Shown: positions 24,721 through 38,204 of the stretch, one piece after another
Position numbering within the stretch: position 1 is the first letter of the stretch
How the letters are laid out: the number at the start of each line of letters is the position of its first letter
DNA from: Opisthocomus hoazin
Taxonomy: Eukaryota; Chordata; Aves; Opisthocomiformes; Opisthocomidae
Length of the DNA: 64,000 nucleotides
Assembly (NCBI RefSeq): GCF_030867145.1
Contig: NC_134436.1
Location: forward strand, 6,200,001 to 6,264,000
Reading direction: 5' to 3'
Translations under genes and position numbers: made by a program
Notes under the pieces: model-generated
Database searches by the model: none
The model's input: only the letters and a program-made list of their open reading frames with translations
Told to the model about the DNA's origin: nothing

Positions 24721-26484
24721 ATTTAAAACCTCAGGTCTAGACAATGAGTGGAGCAAGAACACAGGACTGTAACAGTTGCTGACCCCATAAGCAGGTCTGG
24801 TAAACCCCAGGTTTACACACATTAAACACAGGCACTGACTTCTTAAGTTGTCATTTCAAACGAGTGCAATCTCATTCAGCTGCCATTCTGGTAGTGAAAC
24901 CAGTTTCCCTGAGGCAAGTTTAAATCAGTGAAATTTAGGACCAAGAAAGGTCATTGACTGTCTGCAGGATGGCATTAGCTCTCTTCATGTCAAATTACAT
25001 TACTAAGACGAAAGAGAAATCCATGATCAAATCAAGTGCCATCCATAAAAATGATCATTGAGAATTGTTCCAGTCTGTGAATGGCAAATTTCCATCTGTA
25101 TACAACAAATGCAAGGCTTTTAAGACTTGTCCTCCTTTAGAAAACCTAGTGTCTTTAACTACTCAAAAGACAATGTCAGAAAAGGTCAAGAACAAAAATA
25201 CATTTAAGCAAGATCTAGTTTTCTTTGACCTTAAATGTACTGTAATGGCCATATCAAATGGACTATCTTTTGTTGCTGTTGGAGCACAGGTTTTATTCTC
25301 CACTTCAAAATTAGCCTCCGTTCTCACTTCATCTCCAAAAAACATGTGCAAGTCAAGCATAAACAGTCCTTGAAGAGCAGGATCCACCTGAATGAGCATC
25401 TCAGCTGCATCCAGTTGAGAAAGACAAGGTTGCATTGCTTTGTTGCTTGCTGTAAGTTAAATACATCAGTGTATTTGCAGAGTGATGTTTAGAAGAAACA
25501 TCACCCTCACCTTAGAGATGCTCAACACCAACAAAAATCGCACATGGGAGACAAGATGCTCTGAGGAAAGCAGTTAAATACAACTTGATAGAAGTGTCAG
25601 CACAAGACGTATCCAGCACACCCTCTCCACCCAAACAGGGTGACGCATGACCAGGGCTCAGGGTCCCCTCTCAGTAATTTCAATTAACATTTAAACTTAG
25701 GGAACTGAAATATTCCAACACGACGCACAGCTGCAGCCACCAAGAAGCACAGGGGACAGGATGTTAGCAGCTTTATGGTGACACTTGCTCCTTGAACACA
25801 GAAAGGATTAAATTAAATTATCATGTAGCTTTCAAGAAGGTGGTATGTGTTCCCGGGAAGGGGATATACAGCTTCCAGCTGTGGGATAAGAAAAAGATTT
25901 AGAGGTCAGGCTTGGTCTGCAATGTGAACGTTGACTTTGGAAAACTCCAACCTAAGAGAGAATTGGTGCTTCTTAGGAATATCCTAAGGAAAACACAAAG
26001 TTTTCTAAAGAGGAATTGCAATAAATCCATAAACCTGTTACACAGCTCTCTCATGACCAGACACAGCCTGAAGATAAAGGCCAACACTCACATCCTCAGC
26101 TGAGCAACTGCAACTCCCTAGGACAAAACCAACATCATGAAGAAATTTTTTCTTTTTTTTTTTAAATAAAAGGATAAGGGACCTTCTGCTATAGTTTAGA
26201 GCAAACACTTACAGCATTATGGCTGTGCTGAGAAGCTTAAGTTAATTGGAAATGTTCATTTATGGCTAAAATGTGACTACAAGGACCTCTTGACCACCTG
26301 GCCTGGCCTGTGAAATGATGTGTTAAGGACCAGTCCCGCCTCAGATGTTCCTGCTGCCATCCGAGGATGCCCTGCTCGCAGGATTCACAGTTTATGTCAC
26401 ACACAGCTCTCCCCAGAGTCTGGCTAAAGTAAAACCTCCTGTCCTTGCTCAGCCTGAGAGGATCAGCATCCATCCAGGGTGCTT

Positions 26485-27380
26485 AGAATCATAGACTGGT
26501 TTGGGTTGGAAGGGACTTTAAAGATCATCTGGTTCCATCCCCCCTGCCATGGGCAGGGACCCCTTCCACCAGCTGAGGTTGCTCAAAGTCCCATCCAACC
26601 TGGCCTTGAACACTGCCAGGGATGGGGCATCTACTACCTCTCTGGGCAACCTGTGCCAGGGCCTCATCACCCCCACAGTAAAGAATTTCTTCTTTACATC
26701 CAGTTTAATTCTCCCCTCTTTTAGTTTAAAGCCACTACCCCTTGTCCTATCACTCCATGCCCTTGTCACAAGCCCCTCTCCAGCTCTCTTGCAGCCCCTC
26801 CAGGTACTGGCAGGCTGCTCTAAGGTCTCCCCGCAGCCTTCTCTTCTCCAGGCTGCCCAGCCCCAGCTCTCCCAGCCTTTCCTCCCAGCAGAGGGGTTCC
26901 AGCCCTCGGATCATTGCTGGGGCTTCCTCTGGCCCCGCTCCCACAGCTCCAGCTCTGTCCTGTGCTGAGGGCTCCAGAGCTGGACACAGGACTCCCGGGG
27001 GGTCTCAGCAGAGCGGGACAGAGGGGCAGAATCCCCTCCCTCGCCCTGTGCCCACGCTGCTGGGGATGCAGCCCAGGGCATGGTTGGCCTTCTGGGCTTT
27101 GAGTGCACATTGCTGGGTCATGTTGAGCTTCTCATCAACCAACATCTCCAAGTCCCTCTCCTCAGGGCTGCTCTCAATCCATTCTCCACCCAGCCTGGGT
27201 TTGTGCTTGGGATTGCCGCCACCCAGGCGCAGGACCCTGCACTTGGCCTTGTTGAACCTCATGAGGTTCACACGGGCCCACTGCTTGAGGGCTCCAGGTG
27301 CCTCTGGACGGCATCCCTTCCCTCCAGAATGTCGACCGCACCACTCAGCTTGGTGCCGTCGGCAGACTTGCTGTGGGTGA
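26485..27380 (-). mobile_element. CR1 LINE, about 0.9 kb including part of the RT frame
   Basis: This is the longest CR1 copy in the window. On the + strand it starts with the complement of the 3' end (AGAATCATAGACTGG, then GGTTGGAAGGGAC). It extends through segments typical of avian CR1, including CCAGAGCTGGACACAGGACT and GGCCTTGTTGAACCTCATGAG, to about GCAGACTTGCTGTGGG. Minus-strand translation gives recognisable CR1 ORF2 motifs ([16 protein letters not shown] and [16 protein letters not shown]), broken by truncation and stops. It is 5'-truncated and not mobile. The + strand frame of 212 codons over 26742-27380 is an antisense shadow. Confidence 0.92.
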
Positions 27381-30300
27381 AGACTGCAAGAACTGAAGGT
27401 AGGGCAGAAGGACTTAACATAGACCTTAATATTCGCATTATTCTTACAAGATGCTAGGTGATGTCCAACCAACATTGTGAATGTTCTGCTGGCAAAGCAG
27501 CTAAACACAAATCCAACCCCAACAGCAATGTGTGGGCTTAAATGTGCTTAGTAATGTGCTCCATTTGTGAAACCCATCAGACCATGCAGGTAAGATGAAC
27601 ACACGGCACTAACAACGGATCGGCAAAGGGAAGACATTGGTAAATGCCTGTGTGGTGGCATAAGCCTCTCTCTCCATTCAGTGCCATGAATAGCACAATC
27701 TTCTGGCTCAGACAGCCTTCACAGCTTTGACATCCAAGCTTACGTGCTCACATGCCTTGAGGCCATAATCTTTTAAGATTTTATGCCAGTTTTTACCATT
27801 TGTGAAATACAGGCATCTTCTCTGTATAAGCAGGTTTCTTCCGTCTCCTCAACCTCTTGTGCAATGCGCGAGCTCAAGCACTGCCAGCGTTCCCCAGGAT
27901 TTCCCATTCTCTTTGCAAACTCTCCCGTCTCTCCTTCCCAAGCCTTTGGCTGTTCAGTGTTTATGAGTAGCCACTAAACTGCTCTCCCTCTTCTGAGCAC
28001 ACAGAGCTTCAAAGTGACCAAGACCAGCCGCCTGCTATTCCACACCACCACAAGCCATCTAAACTTCTTCCACAAAATTCATTACCTGCATTCACGGCAT
28101 TTTCCCCTCTCCTTCCCACCTCCAGAGAAACTTCTGTGCAAAACACGGCTGTAAACAAACCGTCACAAATGCAGAAGCAGGACAAGGCCCATTGCTCATA
28201 GCAAATATTAATGCTGCAAAGGTCCAGTGAGCTCGCACAGACTCCTACCCCTTTGAAGGAACCACTGCAGCACCGGAGCCTATCCACTGCTGTGCCAACG
28301 CAGCCCTCAGTGCAATAAACACTGGAAAGTAGTTTCACTGGGCTCAACCATAAATGGTTTCTTGGGAATCATTATACGGTTGTGCCATCCAGAGCGAGGA
28401 TTCCTGGAACAGCCGGGTAATGCTCGGCGTCTGACGCTGCCTCTGCTCAAGGACAGGAGCCGTTCCAGCGGGGCTCCTGCTCGCCGGGTGTGCAAACCCA
28501 GCACAACCGTACCCACCTCGGGCTGCGACACCCCGTCCCTGTGCTCCCTACAGCAGAGCCGCCGCAGCCCCCGGGGAAGGTGCACGACGGGGTCTGGCCA
28601 GCACATCACACCTACCGAGAAGTAACATGACAAATTCCTGTGTCCACATACCCCGAGACTAACACCATCCCTACCGTAACACCTAGCAGCCCCTCCTTGG
28701 GGAATTCTTCTGACACATTTCCAGCACTGCAAAGATTTGAAACTGCAATAAATGAACCAGATGGTACAAATTCCACCAGCATCCACAAAATTTTGAATGC
28801 GATGCTCCAGGTCGCCCAGCAATGGGAAAGGAGCAGCTGTGAAAGGTTGCAGTGTTACCAAAAACCTCACGATACTTGGGGGCTGAGAATGAACGAGGGC
28901 AATTGCTGATTTTAGCTTCCACTTCTGCTTTTAATTTCATGAGAATCTCAGCTTCTAAGTTTTCAGAACACTAATTCCAAATTTTTTCCACTGGTTGCAT
29001 GAAACAGCCTGATGAGGTGAATGCAGAAGATCCTAATGGCTCAACTGCAAGAAAACTGTTTTTGTCATCTCACTGCTTTTAAGATCTTTGCAATCCCGCA
29101 GGCCCTGATTCAAGATTTTCAGATGCTTGAAGCTGGTTTCGGATCAGGTCCCTGTTCAAAGTATGACGGGGTCCAAGGTTGCTTGGCTCCAGGTTGCACT
29201 GAAGGCGTTTATTTAGATGACTTCAACTAAAACAAACTCGCAGGGGAGCAAAAGCCTGGGAACAGTTCGCTTTAAAAAAGGACCAATCCCACTCTATATG
29301 AAGAACCAGACTGCAGCTCAAAATGAGATCTGAGCGAGATCCAGCAAAAGCCATGTCAAGTTTTGCTTTCACATGAGATGCCAAGTCAGAATAGTTTATG
29401 GCTGAACATGTCACAGAGAGATCTGCGAAACGCACGCTATTAAACCCGACACGCCACTAATTCTCATCGTGTTTTTGTTGCAAATTCAGCATTCAGCCCC
29501 AGAAATTGTTACATTTTACAAGCCCCTTTCAAGCAACCCGAACACTGTGCAACTCTGGGAAAAACTCTGGATATACATCAAAACCTTATGAAACTCAGAG
29601 TTCTGCCCCAAATCCAGTATGCAGTTAGGCATGGTTTTAAATACACAAGCTGAGGAGTGCAAACACCTCATCTACTGCACCGAAGTTTCAAACTGCAAAC
29701 CTCTGAGTGTCCCTCTGCCCTTGCCACCTCCCGACATCTCCGCAGCACGTCTGGCTGTTGGGACAGACCCTGGCGCAGGCAGGCCCTGGGGAATACTCAT
29801 GGCCAAATGCCATGCGGGACTTGGGCATGTGAAGGGCATCAGGCTCAGCGCTTGTCCCCGACTCTCCTTGTCTCAGGCTAACACAGACCCTTGGCTTTAC
29901 AGCAAGGCACTGGTTTCCCACCATAGGCGTTTCAAAGGTAGCTTTTCAAGAAAGCTCAACCTCAGCCTTGACCAAAGTCAACTGATAACAGAGCTTGTCC
30001 AGATACACTGATAAGGCTTTGGAGAACCCACCTGGCGTCTCCTACCTAGGTAAGTCCCCTTGTCCTACAAAGGGTGGCTCCCACTGAACCACCTGGAGCT
30101 CCTCTAACACAACACGCTCCTTCTCCTGTAAGGCCGGAGGTATTATAAAGGGCCAAGACTGCATGCATGGGCCGTAGCGAGCGCCTTCGCTCTTTGATGC
30201 TGTCAGAGTTTTTTTAGCCAACTTTCCTGCCTAAACGCACACATGCTTCAAGAAAACCCCTATTTTAAAGCTGTAATGTAAACAACCCCAAATTATTACT

Positions 30301-33140
30301 ATCCCCTAAAGGCTACTGCTGGCAGGCATCAGTGATAAAGCTCTGCCAGAGCAGTCTGGCATCTAGCAACAATTTGTTTGTTGTCCTGCAAAAATACAGA
30401 GAGCCTTGCCATATGGTATTAGCAACTTTCTGGTAACATTAAGAAATACATTGGCTTGGAAAACAGTTATCACACCAGAAAAAAATCTTACATCTCAGAG
30501 GCAGGTCTGTGCTGTAAGGGTATCAGCACAGCGGTGATGGTCAGGGGTGGGGGAGAGGTGGCGGTGGCCAGCAGAGCCGTGCCACCTCCAGCCCCTGGCG
30601 CAGACGACGTACCCCTGGCACAGCCACGCTTTGGCTGGCAGAGCTTTTCTTCGGGAGCTGGACCACGCTCCAGGGCACAAGCTCAGCACTGCTCGCCTGT
30701 GCTCTGTAAGTGCTGGGAAGTCTTCAGCGCTACAGACACGGCGTCAGCAAAGCTGTCCCCAGGAAGCACCCGAGCAACCCGTCATCGAGCTGAAGCAATG
30801 CCTCAGCCACCCCGACAAGCCAGGGGGGTCCTACGTTTCAACCAACAGCTTTTTCCTACTGTTCACGTTAGCATTTGGAGAAATAAAACTAACCTCACTA
30901 AAATGCTTTTTCAAAAATGATGTGTATATACCATAATGATTTTCTGAGGGTATGTGTATACCAGGTCACTGAGGGTTTTTGAAAGAAAACCCAAGGAGAG
31001 ATGGTGCAAGTCAGCATGCAGATTCAGTGGGAAAAGACCTGCTTTGTAGTGTCACACGCTCTCAGGCTTGAATTCTGAGCAGGAGCTGAACTGATGTAAT
31101 GAGCAGGGACTTCTTGGGATACAACCTTACTGCTCTCACTTTCTGTAGAGCCGGCAGGGATGATACCAGTGATAGACCCCATTCTGTCTATCGCTTTTCT
31201 AGCTCTGTCCCTATTTCTGGAGTTTTCTCCGTATCCGCATCCTACCGCAGATGAAGGACTCACCCCCATTTACCGCGGTGCAGGGGTTTCCTGCAGACTT
31301 CCAGTGTCAAGATCACAGCCACGTCATGCGGAGCAGCATCACGTGGGAGAGCAGCGTCACACTGGAGCACAGCACACAACTGACAGTCACCATGCTGTCC
31401 CGACTCCACCTGCACACCGAGACCCACCCCACCCTGAGGAGATGGGTCCAGCACCCACCACCTGCTTCTCCTTCCTGGAAGAGCTCAAGGAGTGACTTTA
31501 TGCACCAAGAAATAGAGCTGTTCTCAAAATGAAACAAACGGAGAACGATAGAACCAACAGGGAACAATATTGCTGGAAAAGATGTAATCTATGTAATGCC
31601 ATGGAAGAACATTAGTGGGATTGCTTGGAGCATCTTCTAAAGAAATTTCCGGATCAAAATGAAGACGTGCTTAGCTCTTTGCTGATTTTTCTAAAATCTT
31701 CTGGATTCCTTCCAGTCATTACTTACCTTCCCTGCATCTGTATCTTGCTCTGAAAACTGATGTCTCTCTTGCCACGGTCTGCAATAAGCAGCCTCTCCTC
31801 CCACTCCCCTTGCAGGGAGCCAAGGTCCATTCTCCTCCGCCCGTGGTCAGTTGAAAAAAGCAGGCCTATTTTCTCCTCACCCTTTATAGCTGGGAGTGCA
31901 AAACACTCCCGTTATGGATGCCTGCTCTAACCCAAGGACTAGTGCCGACCAGGCTGCGCGGTCCCACGGGGTCTGCTAGAACACCACGGGAAATTCCCTG
32001 GCAAAAGTGCCTGGGGATTAGGAGATGCTCTGATCACCAGGTGCCAGCCACTAGCCCTAGCAGTGCCTAAAGGAAGGGCCAGGGCTTTGGTCATCTTGTA
32101 ATCATGCCACCAGACCCAGTTTAAGCTTCACAGAGATCGCTGACCTCTTGCAAATGCTCTCCTGATGAGGAGACTGGGACGGGGCAGGGAAAGGAAATCT
32201 CCGCAGCGTCCTGCAATTCTAGACAGGTGCAGCAAGAACAGTTAGAGGTGCCCAAGCTAATTAACAGCCACCTGCTCACACCCCAGGCTGCTATTCCTTG
32301 CTCTGGAGGTTTAAAAGACTTATCTTTGTCAACTTTTTACTAAAATGGAGTCCCCACTTTATTGATGTCCTTATGTCAAGGTGTGAGGTAAGAGAAGCTG
32401 GAGCAGGGAGAAAAACCACAGGAGGACTCACCAGGAGAATCACAGTTAGAAACTCAGAGCTCCTCCAAAGAGTCCATTAGCTCCTCTTCTCCCCTAACAC
32501 TGAATTACTGCAAATATTCAGAGTTCTTGTGTTCTAGGTGACCAGTTCATGTTGTGCCTTGTCACAAGTGGAGAAGTCACATTATGCCTCTCCTTGGAAG
32601 GAGAGCTGAACCTTTCAGAGTGCCCATCTCCTCCATGTTTGTAAGAAGCTTAAGACAAATAAACAGTAATAATAATAAAAAAAGACAAAAAAGTTTTTAC
32701 AGAAACACCTAGTTCAATATGGTCAGAAGGAAAAAAAATAAAATGAAATATTTCCTGAGCCTTCTTCAACATAACACCAAGAATCAACCAAGAAACACAA
32801 TTCGATTGTTTTCCCCCGGTGCCGGTCACCTTTAACAGAAAAGTGACTCCCTGTACAACACCTGCCCCACCTCCAGTTTTCATAAGCAGCATGTAGAGCG
32901 TTGGTGACCTCAGCAGTTGCATGCTGTGACAATAAATAAAATTAGAAGCCTGCCCAAAACACCTCCGAGCCCTTTGGCCAATGCTGGCCGTGAACACACA
33001 TGGGGTAACAACCAAGTGAGGAGGAAAACACAAGGTTTGGGGCTCCTGAGAAAGCTCCATCAGATGGCCTCCGCTCAGAAATGCTGGCGTAGGTGCAATT
33101 GCTGGTAAATAAATAAAAAGACGAAAAGGCTGCCCTTCAC

Positions 33141-33215
33141 AGCCCCGTGGGTTAGTCTGTTGGCCTGCAACACAACCGGCTCCAAGGTGGGGAGCGAGCC
33201 CCGGCTCTGGAGCTC
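33141..33215 (+). mobile_element. Possible MIR/tRNA-like SINE relic
   Basis: GGGTTAGTCTGTTGG followed about 30 bases later by GGAGCGAGCCCCGGCTCTGG resembles the tRNA-derived head of MIR-type SINEs (recalled pattern GTGGTTAAGAG, then TTCGAATCCCGGCTCTG). Divergence is high, so this is a weak call. Confidence 0.25.
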
Positions 33216-34431
33216 TTGCATTCGTCACCAGTTCCAGCTGAGAACAACAACAACCTGCTCTGCTCTGTAATACCCTTTGTAGGTGATTATGGGAAACAAA
33301 AAGGACTAAATTCAAAGCAGGTTTTCAACTGGGGGGGATCCAAAACTGCTGACTGAGGAGGAGAACAAAGCCAGATGGCATATGCTGGTATTGTTAGGGA
33401 TTATGCAGTGTAAGGCAATAGGAAATGAGCGGAGAAAAAGACCCGGTTTGGTCCCATGGCTCCTCTCTTGCCAAATGAACATACCGGGGCGACCGTGAAA
33501 CAATCAGTTTATGGGTTTCATTCCCCTCCACCCCCAGACTGAACTTAAATATTTGTATAAGTCCAAGCGTAACTTTTATCTAATGTTTTCCTTGGGGTTT
33601 ACTAGCTGTTTAGAGCATTCCCTCAAAACTCTTGCCACAAAAAGAGCTGAAACTATGATACTAATTAAAACCACACTCTTTGGTATCAAGAAGACATGCT
33701 ATTATTTTCTTTTTTTGCTCATGAGAAGCTGTTAATATGGGCAACGCGTCTGGAACATTTTCCTTCCAAATGCCATGCTCCATACCCCCTCCTGCTCAGG
33801 TCGGCTGGTTTACGAACTTGTCAGCAGTCTGGGGTGGGAAGGCTCAGATTTACAAGAATGAATTTATTATTTTTTTTTATAACAAACCATTTGCCATCTT
33901 AACATTATGAAAAGGGCATCAAGAAAAAAAAAACAAAAGCTTTACACCGCATGACAGGTGACAAGCTAAAGGACTGTCCTGCCTCAGTGCCTGATCAGCC
34001 AAATCAAGGGACGAATCTTGCCAAAATATACTATATGTTTTGAAAAACAGCCTCTGACTTTGCCAGGATGCTCACAGACACTCGGCGCAGACCAGGAAAG
34101 GATGTGGGTTGCACTGTGTACCACTGCGGATCCACCCTGCGGTAAGGTCTATGAAAGAAAAAGGTAAGATTTCATGCTCATTTTACTACATCTAATTTGG
34201 ATGCTTCTAAGGTCTCCATTACTGTGGTAGCAGCACCTCATAAACATTAACAAAATTATCCTTGTATCATTTCAGGGAAAAATTCTATTATCACATTTAA
34301 AGGACGGAAAATAAAGGCAAAAAAATCAAGGGCCAGGTTTGGGTTCAGCGCAACATTCAAAAGCATCCATGCATATCCCAAGAGGTCTAAGTCTGGTTAA
34401 AAAACAAACTTCCTTGCCCAAGATCAAACCA

Positions 34432-34727
34432 CGGTGCCTCACCCAGAGCAGCGCTTGCACCGCAGAAGCGGAGGAAGCGGAGAGAACCAGCTGCTTTGGT
34501 CCAGCCCTCCTGGAGCACCGATTCCCAAGCCCCCACGGATTTTGAGCATCGTCCCGGACGCTGCCCGCTTCGCCGCGGGTCGGGCAGGCTGCCACGGCCA
34601 GCGGCTGCCTGCGGGCGAGCCGGGCTGAGTCTCCACAGAAGCATCGGCACCACGCGTGAGGGAAGCAGCAGTGGCAGGAGGGAACCCCCGGGGAAGGCGC
34701 TCGTCCCGCAAGTGTCACTCCCGGGAC
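34432..34727. promoter_or_regulatory. Intronic CpG-rich segment (orphan CpG island)
   Basis: By hand count there are about 26 CpG dinucleotides in about 295 bases, in strongly GC-rich sequence, against AT-rich flanks on both sides. It lies about 0.9 kb downstream of the 107-base FGF18 exon, inside the last intron. No TATA box or convincing exon is visible next to it. It could be an intragenic promoter or an enhancer with an unmethylated core. Frames reading through it are chance frames of CpG-rich DNA. Confidence 0.5.
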
Positions 34728-35606
34728 CACAAAAGTAAATAACGTTTCATCGGAGCCATTTGGTTTCTGGTTTCTGTTTGGGAGCGCGGCTTTCGCTGTG
34801 TTGACTCAAAACAAAACTCCGCTTCCCTTTTTCACAGCCACAAAGATGCCAGATTTCAATTCCTGGCGGTGCAAAGTGCAGGCGGTGGAGGAGGCAGCCT
34901 TTTGGGGCCATGATACTGTATTTTATATTTCTTTTTTGGTGATATTTTAGCTTTGAGCAAGCTCCTGCCTGGTTAGCGAGCTTCTAGGTTTGCCAACAAT
35001 ATAGAAGAACTGCCTAAGTTACAAAAACAAGCTAATACATAAAAAATATGACTTCAGCAAAGCAGTTAAGCTAGACGGGTGAACGCGCTGTAATTTGTTA
35101 CATGCTTCCATTGCGTGGGGATCCAAAGTAATAAAATATTCCCGTAACGCTAGAACCGTGAGGCCCAGCCCTAGCACGATGTTCGGATTCCAGCATCAGC
35201 TCTGCCACACCATCCCCTGGCTCGCCACCGAGAGGAGTCCGACGTCGCCCACCTCCCCAGCACCGCGCTCCGCCTGCCCTTTTATTCTGATTCTCACCCC
35301 AAAGACCAAGCAACGCTGCTATCACGGGGCTGGCCGTGACACTGGGATGCCGAGATGACATCTCACGTCAGTTTAACGCAACTGTAAAGCGCAAACCCAC
35401 CCGCATCGGAAGCGTGATCCGAGAATCCCAGGGTGGGCTGCAGAGGTTGGTTTTACTGGCGTGGGGGAGGGCTCGCAAAGCCCACCTCCCTCCGTCCTGC
35501 TTTTCATTTGAGGCTGACAGGCAAAGCTCGAACACATCATTACAGCCGTGAGGAGGCTGCTAAAGGTAACACTCATGTTACAAATGAATTAATAGGAAAC
35601 ACTTAC

Positions 35607-35713
35607 CTTCCCCACTAGCTTGCCTTTCCTGTTCATGCAAAGGTAGAAGTCTGTCTCCTTCCCTTTGATCCGGACTTGACTGCCAAAAGTGTCTGTTTCC
35701 ACTAGAAGCTGGG
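35607..35713 (-). CDS. FGF18: FGF18 coding exon, residues 84-119 (trefoil core)
   Basis: This 107-base exon starts with two bases (CC) that complete the split Ala codon, followed by 35 codons from [10 protein letters not shown] to KGKLVGK. The acceptor is a long pyrimidine tract (TTCTTCCTTCACAAG) and the donor is AAG|GTAAG at 35607/35606. The segment [12 protein letters not shown] continues the FGF trefoil. Cys109 in FYLCMN is the partner of Cys127 in the next exon, giving the disulphide expected in FGF18. [10 protein letters not shown] is the usual FGF core motif with basic residues for heparan sulphate contact. Length and phase match the subfamily exon, and no frameshift or stop is present. 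The exon is isolated, with about 19.5 kb of intron on its 3' side and 25.9 kb on its 5' side. Confidence 0.96.
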
Positions 35714-38204
35714 CTTGTGAAGGAAGAAGAAAAAAGAAGCATTTACCAATGTGGTCCCATTAAGTCAGAGCGTGCAAAGCTCATCAGCGCCTTGTCCCAT
35801 TACCTCTACCCGAACCACACCACGCTGCCATGCTCCGCAAGGGAACAGCCCAAGGAGCCACCCAGGGGCCGGGCTCCAGGCTTGGCCGCAGGTGCAGGTC
35901 TGACACATCTCCAGTGATTCCCACGCGGATGCTCCAGATTTAATGCCAGTTTAGCACAGAACGCGCACATACGCGTGTGTGCTCCATCAGTCCGCACCAA
36001 CCCCACCACCCATCAGCAGTATAAAGCTCAATGCTAATGCTCTCCTCCACGCCGCAGGAGGGTTCTTGGAGGGTAAGAACATGGATTTCATTCTCATGAA
36101 GATAAAAGATTAGCATGACAAGAACGAAAACCCTTTCCCCACAGCCAGCAGCCCTCAAGCACTTCACAGAAGCGGTCCAGCCTCACGCTCGTGGTGCAAA
36201 ACATCACAGTGATCTCCTGAAGATCACCACAACACCTAGCAGGGGAGAAATTTGGCACTGCTTCTTCTGTCTGATGAATACCCGCTCCGCAGACTTCCTC
36301 TGTGTGTCTAGCTAGGTTCCCAGGAGGTCACTAAATGCTTTCTGGCAGTCCACGTCCATGACTCCTGCTCTAGCTGTGAGAAATATGGCCAGTCTCGTAG
36401 TGCCTTCCATGTTTACTGTGGGCAGAGCTGGTTTGCAGCATTGCCAGGAGCCACGGTAGAGGACAGATTTCTGCTGCATCTTCATAAACCACCTGCCCCG
36501 ACACAACTAAGTTCGCAGAAGAGGCCGAGCTGCCACCCAGATGTGTAGCGTGCCACCAACATCTCAAAAACCTAGACACATCCAAATTCAGCAGTTTATT
36601 CCATCTCTGATCTAAACACGAATTCCAGTCATGCTCGAGGTTCGGATTCCAGGAATTTCCCTGGAGAGGCAGGAACAGGCAGACTGGACATTTTGGTTCA
36701 GATCCATCTCTGATATGCAGGGGGAGAAAGGAGACATGGTCGAAACACAATGCAAGAATGTGTAAGTGTCAGCAAGTGCAAATCCACGGTCCTGCTCTGG
36801 AAATACTCACGCTTGTAAGACCCGAGCCTTACCGTAGAAACACGGCTTTTGCCAAACTCTGGAGAATGTTTGATCTGTGCTGCAAAAAGTCACATTCTTT
36901 TTGGCATTCATATTTCAAACTTTAAAACCCTCTAAGAGCAAATATGTTCAGTGTAAGGATTTACCATGGGGATAGAAATAGGAGTTTGTTTCATTTAAAC
37001 ACATTAATATTTTTCCCACTTGTAAAGTCAGCTTTTGGCTTCTGCAGCAGAGCAAATATCACAAACCTTTAACTCACAGGGGCCCTAAACGGAGTTTTGC
37101 CTTTGCAGCTCAGTCACATATGCAAGTTCAGGATTTTCCAGTTACTAGCTGCTTACACTTATTAGATATATTTGTTAAACCTTTATCACAGGGGATATTT
37201 GAAGAATAACTTCTTTCTGACAGCAAGTGGGGTAATGCCTGCATTACAGCAGAATATTACTTGCAATCATGCATAAATATGGATATTTATCTAAGTCTTT
37301 CAGAAACGCACTGTGTTTTGGGGTATCTGTGATGGAGAGCAGCTTGCCAGCGACAGCCAGGTGCTGCAGGCTTTCCCTCCACACCTGCCAAGGTGGTATC
37401 GAACCAGTGACCACTTAAGTGAGGAAGGGCCATGTGAACCAGAAATATCCCATCATAGTAAGGACATAAACATGAGCAAAACCAGGATGGAGGAGGATGG
37501 CATAGGGTCAAACACCTGTCTTCAAGGGGAAGATGAGCAACGTGGTCTATAACTTGGTGAATGTCCACTGGTTCAAGGAGTTCAGGGAGGCTGCTCAGAC
37601 ACAACGCAGCATTAATAGACAAGGGAATATCGAAAGGTATGACTGTCTTTAAAGAGCCAAGGTCTTCCCCTCACGTGAGCAAGGGCATTAGAGAGGACTA
37701 ATGGTCAGCCTCAGGTGGGGAGAGCAGCAGCCCCTCAGGAGGGAAGGTTATGGAGCCAGCACAAGAGGTCCCAAAAATTGGCCCAAGGACCACGGCCAAC
37801 ACCCAGAGCACCAAGGAGCCACCCACAGACCTATGCTGTCGAACCCGCACAGGAGTGCAAACAGACACAGGGCCACCCACCGAAGGGGTCAAGCGGGGGC
37901 TCCACAGCTTGCACAGGACACGGTAAGTTCCCACCTAAGCTGCTCCATCCGTCCCAGTCTCAGCGCTGTGATTAAAGCTGCTAAGAATAACACTGAATAT
38001 CAGGTACGGGGTTTGGCCAGCCAAAGTAGGAGCTGATGTTGATAAAGCACTCCAACACGAGATCCGCAGTCCGCGGTCCTGCCAGACAGTCGGCAACCCC
38101 CACCTCACCGACACAGGTCTCCCCGGCAGCCTGCGCTCAGACGGACAAACACGGGGCATGCCAGCCCGCATTCCCCACCCCCTCGCTCTGCAGCCAGTAT
38201 GAGT

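Larger units (their letters stand above)
16065..35606 (-). other. FGF18: FGF18 last intron (about 19.5 kb)
   Basis: The intron starts with GTAAG (35606 downward) and ends with TTTTTCAG (16065 upward), so it is a GT-AG intron in phase 0. I found no other gene inside it. It contains an LTR fragment (17125-17852), CR1 copies at 20576-20840 and 26485-27380, candidate tRNA-like SINE relics (19141-19206, 33141-33215), and a CpG-rich segment close to the exon (34432-34727). Gene-free stretches of over 300 bases (16.1-17.1, 17.9-19.1, 20.9-26.4, 27.4-33.1, 33.3-34.4 kb) show only chance reading frames, homopolymer runs and unidentified sequence. Confidence 0.9.

Noticed and set aside
26742..27380. 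212-codon + strand frame
   Set aside because: It lies entirely within a minus-strand CR1 element and is the antisense shadow of its reverse-transcriptase frame.
32650..33315. 221-codon minus-strand frame, the longest in the window
   Set aside because: It is intronic with no conserved domain, a low-complexity end near an A-rich stretch, and no splice-site or transcript support visible.
36325..36420. Resemblance to an old CR1 segment (AATGCTTTCTGGCAGTCCA)
   Set aside because: The match is short and unsupported by neighbouring segments in the expected order.
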